Positions 55,901 through 64,000 of a stretch of DNA of 64,000 nucleotides are shown one piece after another; the stretch's first letter is position 1, and each line of letters begins with the position of its first letter. Location: positions 124,001 through 188,000 of the forward strand of contig JAHQRK010000043.1 of NCBI GenBank assembly GCA_019828595.1. The letters are read 5' to 3'. The DNA is from Aphanomyces cochlioides (taxonomy: Eukaryota; Oomycota; Saprolegniomycetes; Saprolegniales; Verrucalvaceae). A model generated the notes under the pieces. That model made no database searches, had not been told where the DNA came from, and worked only from the letters and a program-made list of their open reading frames with translations. The position numbers were made by a program, and so were the translations under genes.

Positions 55901-56962
55901 ACGCATGTTGGGGACTTGCAAAAGCGAAGCGATCTCGACAGCTAACTTCTTCAACGGCAGACGTTGTTTCTCCAATCGTTGAGAATGGAATTCTTTGAGT
56001 TGGGAGCGGATATCATTGACCAGCATGTCGTAGGCCTTGGAGATATTGTGGAATGATGGAGACTTGTCCAAAAATCGATCCAGACATCCATGAACAATCT
56101 CGGCCGCTCGTGGTAGACGAAGTAGCCAAGTTGGAGCTTTCCATGATCCAGAGCCATGGCGCAATGTTTGACGCTTTGTGATGATACGACAAGCCACGTG
56201 GTCAGCCTGTGGAACGTGTGGCATGTGCGTCGCCTTCCAATGACGAAGACCCGCCAAGGTGGACGAACAAAAGATGTAGTCAAGTCGGTTGGTGAGTGTG
56301 GGACTTGTGAAGGTTCTTGCCACGGGGTTTTGACGGCGAAACAGATCCACCAGAGACAAACTGTGCATCCATTGTTCCAGTTGAAGGGTGCCGGCCATGG
56401 TGGAGGTACTGGGTCTCAACGAATCCAAATCTTTGTTGAGAGTGCAGTTGAAATCTCCTCCAACAATGTGGAGCGCATGTGGAGGAAAGTCGCGTGGCAA
56501 TTCTTCGAAGTAACTTGCTCGTTGTTGGAAGGCTGCCGGCGCATAGATATTGTGGAGAACGACTGTCAGTGGACCCAGAGTACATCGCACTTGTAGATAA
56601 CGACCACGAAGCACTGGGTTGTCATGAGGGACTTGAGTGGCGTTCTTCAAAGGAGAGTGAGGATGTATCAACGTAGCCAGACCTCCAGTGGCTGGCGACG
56701 TGAATACTTCAGGGTAAATAGGCTCTTCAAAGAACAAAGAGCCTTCGTGGTTTGTGATGCGTTGCCAATGGAACGCAACACGGTCGTGGAGACTTGGCGT
56801 GCGGAAACGGGTTTCTTGGATAAAGGAAACGTCGTGAACACTTGATAGTTTGTCGAGGATGTACCGATGACTGTTGGAGAAGCCATTGGTGTTGAGGGAG
56901 ATGATTTGTGGGTCCCAGTCCACGAGTTCAGTTGGGACATCGGAGAAGTTGTTGTCACTCAT
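52907..56962 (-). CDS. LINE ORF2: endonuclease-reverse transcriptase, copy G (open)
   Basis: A 1,351-aa ORF2 from the conserved ATG at 56962, with endonuclease motifs (LNTNG, QET, GDFN, ADHVA), RT motifs (DFEKAFDRVD, GVLQGDPLSP, YFADDS) and the C-terminal CCHC finger all present. In this copy a base change creates a GTG further upstream (57028), so a longer 1,373-aa frame exists, but homology to the other copies supports the ATG. It carries EVFTSPATGG where the others have EVSTSPATGG. Confidence 0.94.
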   Translation of the reverse strand: MSDNNFSDVPTELVDWDPQIISLNTNGFSNSHRYILDKLSSVHDVSFIQETRFRTPSLHDRVAFHWQRITNHEGSLFFEEPIYPEVFTSPATGGLATLIHPHSPLKNATQVPHDNPVLRGRYLQVRCTLGPLTVVLHNIYAPAAFQQRASYFEELPRDFPPHALHIVGGDFNCTLNKDLDSLRPSTSTMAGTLQLEQWMHSLSLVDLFRRQNPVARTFTSPTLTNRLDYIFCSSTLAGLRHWKATHMPHVPQADHVACRIITKRQTLRHGSGSWKAPTWLLRLPRAAEIVHGCLDRFLDKSPSFHNISKAYDMLVNDIRSQLKEFHSQRLEKQRLPLKKLAVEIASLLQVPNMRQDSVLVDRVRDLQKQIHELQDRDKQFRQDQAFQLHLYKAERSSKFHFMSPVPTPLKKTVFKELVDVNGNVVSNQQGMSDVLVDYYKDLFAAPEVQRSGDEVSSFLTPLTRHKQLPEQAQKELSAPLRANEFYHAIRHSSSNSAPGPNALPFEVLKLAPHKWSLVLELLFTHQLHSHPRLTPMQLVSTLVLLHKKGPKSQAKNYRPISLLNTDVKILTSILAYRLQRHIRHIIHPDQQGFIRRSNIQTNIARLDDMLHHIKLHSPSSMVALLDFEKAFDRVDHAYLLRVLRHYGFPETFVDMVRVLYSGRKSRILVNGFLSKPVHISRGVLQGDPLSPLLFVIALEPMCQLLRQHSNYGIKCGDRYHTGSYFADDSQLYAANETCLHRQLALVQTFCDKSGFRLNVDKTQILTYSQLNGNLASLQVTSDSPVKALGILVAPNLSPLARFNYVFEKFVARLSLWLYKARTMAGKVTILHSICLPVLWYQLAFVPADKDLAKKIDKAMLQFMHGEEINPSSSVHGLRLIKKEILFMPKKSGGLGLHHALALWQQHNRSVMIRCIQAITTPPRKSAMSAWITPGYTLLEKAFHPWGSPRDLLLANGSSAFIRQLYKNPNITPMWKALLSSWFESRWTPYGCPNHISSLDVPLWHNSYLPGLEDLYDQCSTSTQDQANVLASLHITKLSHLLTPCQRVWPASILFDKINRACRQANFVPPTKQWISILVTKLSRLFEIVSEEDAPVFHLPTPSSEWMEWHWMIHPDSSPILLAFATSKSAKIRASPAVSSSILPTKHLNLPSNFYEDPKRLTQLAAFLQPDHILPRYGEFIFKTLLRANAMQYLFQYQDPKPTCVFCRVNETYEHFLFSCGYGQSVWYFFKAIQRLLECSFPSTCLEMFYETPKPSDGYYIRGYLKIWPIVRACVYYQIWLQRADRTFRPDLTAKSPMEVAIHAASLIKLHLQQLLVDLPLKKGYTKVFNVLKHLSSDPWLRQHAIPDSVVS

Positions 56963-57040
56963 CACGAGTACAGATGAAAATGAGTAGAATGGAGGGGTCA
57001 GAGGGGAGGTTGAAATGGATTGAAGCACGAGATAGAAGAC

Positions 57041-60000
57041 TTAGAGTTGATCGTCCTCCAAATCGAGGGGATCAATTTTCGTCGGCGTTCATGGAGTGGT
57101 GAGCTTTGCTGCAGAGCTCGTCGATGTGGTAATTGTTGGTGATGCTTTTGAGCATCGAGATGGCCGACAAGACGGGAGCCGGCAAAGTGAACTTCTCGAG
57201 ATTGTCGCTGAAGTTTTCGATCAAAGCAAACAGCGACCAGTCCGTCAAGCAGTTGGTGTCAGGCAATCTTGTTGCTTCTTGGTTCAATAGAACAGTCAGT
57301 GCCTCCGAGTTTGTGTAGAGGTCTGGGGCCCGATTTGAGAGGAATAAGTCAATCGTAGCAAGTGCAAAGAGGATGCGCTTGATCTCTGGTATGTCCGTGG
57401 TCAATTCTTCCAAGATTTCTGACGGGTGAATCTTGTATTGAGCCATGAAGTTGACGTGATGTTTGTAGTTGTGAGGCTTGCCTTGAGCTTTTAACAAAGC
57501 CATCTTGCGCTCAATAGTCTTGGTTGCAACAAGTGACTGAAACAAACTGAGGTCTTCATCTTGTGCGTACATAGCATGTGCAACGAGCTGAGGATCATCT
57601 CGCAAAATGCGTTGACATTCGGTGATACTGCCTTCGACTTTCTTGTCTCGAATGATCTTCTTCGCCAATTCGAGGTGGGCTGCAGCAGACTTGTTAAGTC
57701 GTTGTTTCTTCGCTTTGCCTTTGGTCTTTTTCGGGCGTGGCGCACTTGAATCTTCCAATACAATTCGAGGCACTGCAAAGTCTTCAAACGAGAGTTCCAC
57801 GTCGTCTTCTTCGAGGATATGAAAACGGTTGGATGTCGGCAGGGGATCCAAACGTGGGGACGAAGGCAAAGTACGTTTTGGAGCTGGTCCAGACCGGTAG
57901 CCCGTTACCAATTGAAGGTCCAGCGAGTTCTTGGGCTGCTCACTTGGTGGAGCAAGAGCGGGCGATTCGTTGGTAGACATTTCCACATCTTCTTGTTGTT
58001 TGTCTTGTCCATTGTTGTTAGGGGGATCGCTGTCACCAAACATATCGACATCAGAGCCATGAGAAGGAGCTGTTGGCTGTGGTTGTTCATCTTGACGATC
58101 TCCAGATGCCTCAGTTGAGTCGGCCTTGCCTTCCGCATTTGTTCCAGGGTCTTGATCATGATCGTCTCCATCATGTTCAGGTTCTTTTTCTCCTGACGGA
58201 GGAGATTTTGCCGCTGCCTTGGCCGCTTTTGCCTTCGCTTTTTCAGCCTTGGCCTCTGCACGTCGTGAAACAATCGACGGAGGCAATGTCTTGTTCAGAG
58301 CAGCGATCTTGTGCTGAAACACGACGACAAAAGGCTGACCCGACGGATCCGTAATGGTGATTTCGCGTAGTGCGTCGCCGGATTTTGGCACCAGCACTGC
58401 AGGAGGCGCAGACGACTTGAAAATGACTCTCAAATGCGGCGACTTGATGTTCTGACCAGCAGTAGGGTTGAATGCTGCTATCACTGACTTGGTCAATGCA
58501 GCCATTTTCTTGACAATCGCCTTGGCCATCGAAGGGTGACTGACCTTGTTGAACGTAACGTAGTAGTTGTTGCCATAACGCGAGTACTTGGGAACCAGGA
58601 AATCTTTGCCACCAAGTCGAAACGTTGTGCCTCCCATTTCCACGCACGTAGACAAGTTGTAACTTGAGATCACAATGGTCTGTGGGTTCTTCTTGTGGAT
58701 CAAAATGTTCGGAAATTTGGAGCCCCATAACGAACCAGGATTTTCCTTGACAAATTGATCGCAGATGACTTTTTCGGACCAGTCCTTGTAGGCTTCGCCC
58801 AACTTGACTGTGAGCTCGTACACTTGGGACTGGGGGGTGAGCAAAATGTTTTCAATGAAGGCGTCCATGTCACCAGAGTCTTTGTAGAATGCGTCCGCCA
58901 TGGCCTCGCATCGCGCAATATCGTCATCGGCAACAGCATGAGCACCAGTGTTGCGATGTTTTGCGCCTTTGGGAGCATTGCCTTGCTTGGAATCTTTCTT
59001 GGACGAAGCTGAATCCTTGCCGGGAGTCTTTTGCGTCCATGGATTGGCCTTTTCAGCGTTTTGTTGCTCTTGATCGCCTTGTATTTTGTCTGCCGCGGTA
59101 GGAGGGTCAACAGCGCCATTTCCGTGAGCAACGGATTTGTCGACAATGTCTTGATTTGACTGGTCATTGTCTTTGTTTGTCGATTGTTCCTCTTGAATAA
59201 CTTCTCCAGAAGTATCACACGGCTTCGCTTGGCCGTTAATGTCGCCTGACCCATCAACCTCCGAGTGAATTTGAGTATTTCCCTCGTCGGTTAAGGCTTC
59301 GGTTTCAGTAGAATCCTTCCCCTCGGCGTCTCCAGAGACCATATCCACGTCCTCTTGAGATTTTTCTTCTTCCTCTCCCGTTCTAGGAGGCTCAGCACAG
59401 GGGGCGACGCGGTTGGTGGCTGCTGGCTCAGTCCCATTGGTCACGAGAAAGGCCGGGGCCAGACCCCCAGTGACAGGGGTAGAAGGGGAATCCATGCCAT
59501 CCCCGCAGCACGGTGACTGGGGTACACCATTGCTCCGGCGAGAACCCAAATCGGGATACCGCCCCCGCCCCTCCGAAGAGGCCCTGGGGGGGGAAGTAGA
59601 CAGAACCGCAGGGTGTGCCCATAGGGGGGGCCCTCGTAGCCTCTAGGGCTGGCATGGACCCCGTTTTCTCGCCGCCTTCACTGGGGATCGACTCCAATTG
59701 GAGTCCAGGGAAGCAGCCACCACAGGCACAAGGCCCCAGTGGTTCGCCCTCCTGAGTGAGGGCTTCGCTAGACAAGTTAACGACAGTGGTCTGGGGGTCA
59801 ACCACTGACCCACTGAGGTTGACCCCCCCTGGAACTCCGGCGAGTGGAGCACCAGGTGAAGCGCTGGTGGAGCGAGACGCAGATTGGTCTCCAGAGACGC
59901 TGTTGGGGTCGAACTCGACCTCCACTTCGGCCCTAGGGTTAGGTGTAGAGACATTACTCACACCACTTCCGCCATCCTGATTGGACGACGAAAGTGGGTG

Positions 60001-60081
60001 AGGTGATACAATACCTGGAATGATGGTGACTCCGTGAGTGTTGGTCTCACGGAGCTCGGAACAGCTGTTGGCGTTGGACAT
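57041..60081 (-). pseudogene. LINE ORF1, copy G (two frameshifts)
   Basis: Collinear with intact ORF1 but with two net +1 changes. One is in the GC-rich segment near 59582-59594 (one C lost and two G gained), after which the N-terminal frame runs out at 59428. The other is an extra T near 57075-57078, which ends the protein at ...SMNADEN (57072), about ten residues early. The 825-aa frame 57072-59549 retains the central and C-terminal domains. Other markers are MFGDSD for MSGDSD, and NKDNDQ shared with E. Confidence 0.88.
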
Positions 60082-60145
60082 TTTGAGCGCGGCGGCACTT
60101 GATAACTTCTTGACTTGAGGGGTACGAGGCAAATTCGGAAGTTCA

Positions 60146-63100
60146 TGGGTATCTCGATGGGGTCGAGATGTGCATGTGGCACGTGGGTACCAAAAGTGGA
60201 GAAAAAGTGGCATCGAGATGCATTTTGTGGGGTATGATTGGGACTATCGCGTGTTGATTTCGGACCAAGTTGATGCTTGGTCGTCCACCACACGAGCATG
60301 ACACCTTTCAAACATGCCAGACGTGGCGAGTGGGTATCTCGATGGGGTCGAGATGTGCATGTGGCACGTGGGTACCAAAAGTGGAGAAAAAGTGGCATCG
60401 AGATGCATTTTGTGGGGTATGATTGGGACTATCGCGTGTTGATTTCGGACCAAGTTGATGCTTGGTCGTCCACCACACGAGCATGACACCTTTCAAACAT
60501 GCCAGACGTGGCGAGTGGGTATCTCGATGGGGTCGAGATGTGCATGTGGCACGTGGGTACCAAAAGTGGAGAAAAAGTGGCATCGAGATGCATTTTGTGG
60601 GGTATGATTGGGACTATCGCGTGTTGATTTCGGACCAAGTTGATGCTTGGTCGTCCACCACACGAGCATGACACCTTTCAAACATGCCAGACGTGGCGAG
60701 TGGGTATCTCGATGGGGTCGAGATGTGCATGTGGCACGTGGGTACCAAAAGTGGAGAAAAAGTGGCATCGAGATGCATTTTGTGGGGTATGATTGGGACT
60801 ATCGCGTGTTGATTTCGGACCAAGTTGATGCTTGGTCGTCCACCACACGAGCATGACACCTTTCAAACATGCCAGACGTGGCGAGTGGGTATCTCGATGG
60901 GGTCGAGATGTGCATGTGGCACGTGGGTACCAAAAGTGGAGAAAAAGTGGCATCGAGATGCATTTTGTGGGGTATGATTGGGACTATCGCGTGTTGATTT
61001 CGGACCAAGTTGATGCTTGGTCGTCCACCACACGAGCATGACACCTTTCAAACATGCCAGACGTGGCGAGTGGGTATCTCGATGGGGTCGAGATGTGCAT
61101 GTGGCACGTGGGTACCAAAAGTGGAGAAAAAGTGGCATCGAGATGCATTTTGTGGGGTATGATTGGGACTATCGCGTGTTGATTTCGGACCAAGTTGATG
61201 CTTGGTCGTCCACCACACGAGCATGACACCTTTCAAACATGCCAGACGTGGCGAGTGGGTATCTCGATGGGGTCGAGATGTGCATGTGGCACGTGGGTAC
61301 CAAAAGTGGAGAAAAAGTGGCATCGAGATGCATTTTGTGGGGTATGATTGGGACTATCGCGTGTTGATTTCGGACCAAGTTGATGCTTGGTCGTCCACCA
61401 CACGAGCATGACACCTTTCAAACATGCCAGACGTGGCGAGTGGGTATCTCGATGGGGTCGAGATGTGCATGTGGCACGTGGGTACCAAAAGTGGAGAAAA
61501 AGTGGCATCGAGATGCATTTTGTGGGGTATGATTGGGACTATCGCGTGTTGATTTCGGACCAAGTTGATGCTTGGTCGTCCACCACACGAGCATGACACC
61601 TTTCAAACATGCCAGACGTGGCGAGTGGGTATCTCGATGGGGTCGAGATGTGCATGTGGCACGTGGGTACCAAAAGTGGAGAAAAAGTGGCATCGAGATG
61701 CATTTTGTGGGGTATGATTGGGACTATCGCGTGTTGATTTCGGACCAAGTTGATGCTTGGTCGTCCACCACACGAGCATGACACCTTTCAAACATGCCAG
61801 ACGTGGCGAGTGGGTATCTCGATGGGGTCGAGATGTGCATGTGGCACGTGGGTACCAAAAGTGGAGAAAAAGTGGCATCGAGATGCATTTTGTGGGGTAT
61901 GATTGGGACTATCGCGTGTTGATTTCGGACCAAGTTGATGCTTGGTCGTCCACCACACGAGCATGACACCTTTCAAACATGCCAGACGTGGCGAGTGGGT
62001 ATCTCGATGGGGTCGAGATGTGCATGTGGCACGTGGGTACCAAAAGTGGAGAAAAAGTGGCATCGAGATGCATTTTGTGGGGTATGATTGGGACTATCGC
62101 GTGTTGATTTCGGACCAAGTTGATGCTTGGTCGTCCACCACACGAGCATGACACCTTTCAAACATGCCAGACGTGGCGAGTGGGTATCTCGATGGGGTCG
62201 AGATGTGCATGTGGCACGTGGGTACCAAAAGTGGAGAAAAAGTGGCATCGAGATGCATTTTGTGGGGTATGATTGGGACTATCGCGTGTTGATTTCGGAC
62301 CAAGTTGATGCTTGGTCGTCCACCACACGAGCATGACACCTTTCAAACATGCCAGACGTGGCGAGTGGGTATCTCGATGGGGTCGAGATGTGCATGTGGC
62401 ACGTGGGTACCAAAAGTGGAGAAAAAGTGGCATCGAGATGCATTTTGTGGGGTATGATTGGGACTATCGCGTGTTGATTTCGGACCAAGTTGATGCTTGG
62501 TCGTCCACCACACGAGCATGACACCTTTCAAACATGCCAGACGTGGCGAGTGGGTATCTCGATGGGGTCGAGATGTGCATGTGGCACGTGGGTACCAAAA
62601 GTGGAGAAAAAGTGGCATCGAGATGCATTTTGTGGGGTATGATTGGGACTATCGCGTGTTGATTTCGGACCAAGTTGATGCTTGGTCGTCCACCACACGA
62701 GCATGACACCTTTCAAACATGCCAGACGTGGCGAGTGGGTATCTCGATGGGGTCGAGATGTGCATGTGGCACGTGGGTACCAAAAGTGGAGAAAAAGTGG
62801 CATCGAGATGCATTTTGTGGGGTATGATTGGGACTATCGCGTGTTGATTTCGGACCAAGTTGATGCTTGGTCGTCCACCACACGAGCATGACACCTTTCA
62901 AACATGCCAGACGTGGCGAGTGGGTATCTCGATGGGGTCGAGATGTGCATGTGGCACGTGGGTACCAAAAGTGGAGAAAAAGTGGCATCGAGATGCATTT
63001 TGTGGGGTATGATTGGGACTATCGCGTGTTGATTTCGGACCAAGTTGATGCTTGGTCGTCCACCACACGAGCATGACACCTTTTTAACATGCCAGACGTG

Positions 63101-64000
63101 GCGAGTGGGTATCTCGATGGGGTCGAGATGTGCATGTGGCACGTGGGTACCAAAAGTGGAGAAAAAGTGGCATCGAGATGCATTTTGTGGGGTATGATTG
63201 GGACTATCGCGTGTTGATTTCGGACCAAGTTGATGCTTGGTCGTCCACCACACGAGCATGACACCTTTCAAACATGCCAGACGTGGCGAGTGGGTATCTC
63301 GATGGGGTCGAGATGTGCATGTGGCACGTGGGTACCAAAAGTGGAGAAAAAGTGGCATCGAGATGCATTTTGTGGGGTATGATTGGGACTATCGCGTGTT
63401 GATTTCGGACCAAGTTGATGCTTGGTCGTCCACCACACGAGCATGACACCTTTCAAACATGCCAGACGTGGCGAGTGGGTATCTCGATGGGGTCGAGATG
63501 TGCATGTGGCACGTGGGTACCAAAAGTGGAGAAAAAGTGGCATCGAGATGCATTTTGTGGGGTATGATTGGGACTATCGCGTGTTGATTTCGGACCAAGT
63601 TGATGCTTGGTCGTCCACCACACGAGCATGACACCTTTCAAACATGCCAGACGTGGCGAGTGGGTATCTCGATGGGGTCGAGATGTGCATGTGGCACGTG
63701 GGTACCAAAAGTGGAGAAAAAGTGGCATCGAGATGCATTTTGTGGGGTATGATTGGGACTATCGCGTGTTGATTTCGGACCAAGTTGATGCTTGGTCGTC
63801 CACCACACGAGCATGACACCTTTCAAACATGCCAGACGTGGCGAGTGGGTATCTCGATGGGGTCGAGATGTGCATGTGGCACGTGGGTACCAAAAGTGGA
63901 GAAAAAGTGGCATCGAGATGCATTTTGTGGGGTATGATTGGGACTATCGCGTGTTGATTTCGGACCAAGTTGATGCTTGGTCGTCCACCACACGAGCATG
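60146..64000 (+). repeat. 185-bp satellite array 8 (about 20.8 monomers, runs off window)
   Basis: It begins with the right target-site duplication of LINE G and continues to the window edge. One monomer has CA changed to TT at 63084-63085 (ACCTTTTTAACATG); the rest look identical. Confidence 0.96.

Larger units (their letters stand above)
52761..60142 (-). mobile_element. Full-length LINE copy G, ORF2 open, ORF1 frameshifted
   Basis: 7,382 bp with both termini and a 15-bp target-site duplication. It integrated in the loop of the TCTCGA-TGGGG-TCGAGA palindrome. The 5' junction carries three untemplated bases (TCA), as LINE 5' joins often do. It is closest to copy E in sub-family markers. Confidence 0.95.

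Overview
The window is eukaryotic repeat DNA with no host gene in view. It has two components. The first is a 185-bp satellite in long, nearly identical head-to-tail arrays. The second is one family of non-LTR retrotransposon (LINE) inserted many times into that satellite, always on the minus strand. The LINE makes up roughly two thirds of the 64 kb. The host is unknown. The ORF2 domain order (AP-like endonuclease, reverse transcriptase, C-terminal CCHC finger) rules out a bacterial element, and the coding style reminds me of oomycete or other protist LINEs, but that is only a guess.

Layout, left to right: LINE copy 0 (5' end only, 1-86); satellite 87-4585; LINE A 4586-11965; satellite 11967-13749, split by a 76-bp LINE 3' fragment at 12403-12478; LINE B 13750-21132; satellite 21133-23109; 5'-truncated LINE C 23110-25621; satellite 25622-30818; 5'-truncated LINE D 30819-33330; satellite 33331-33789; LINE E 33790-41169; satellite 41170-41921; LINE F 41922-49301; satellite 49302-52760; LINE G 52761-60142; satellite to the end.

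A full element is about 7,380 bp: a 61-nt 5' UTR, ORF1 (1,012 aa), a 78-nt linker, ORF2 (1,351 aa) and a 146-nt 3' UTR ending in TTAA with no poly(A). A and E have both ORFs open. E also has a clean target-site duplication and is the best candidate for a live copy. B, F and G carry frameshifts or nonsense changes. C and D keep only the 3' third of the element.

Most notable points: (1) nearly all 3' junctions lie inside TGGGG, which occurs exactly twice per satellite monomer and only on the plus strand, explaining both the target preference and the single orientation; (2) the 5' and 3' UTRs hold a perfect 14-nt inverted complement that could pair the two ends of the RNA; (3) ORF1 and ORF2 share one reading frame, separated by a single TAA and an open 26-codon linker; (4) junctions and shared satellite variants indicate that LINE copies were recombined and co-amplified with the satellite.
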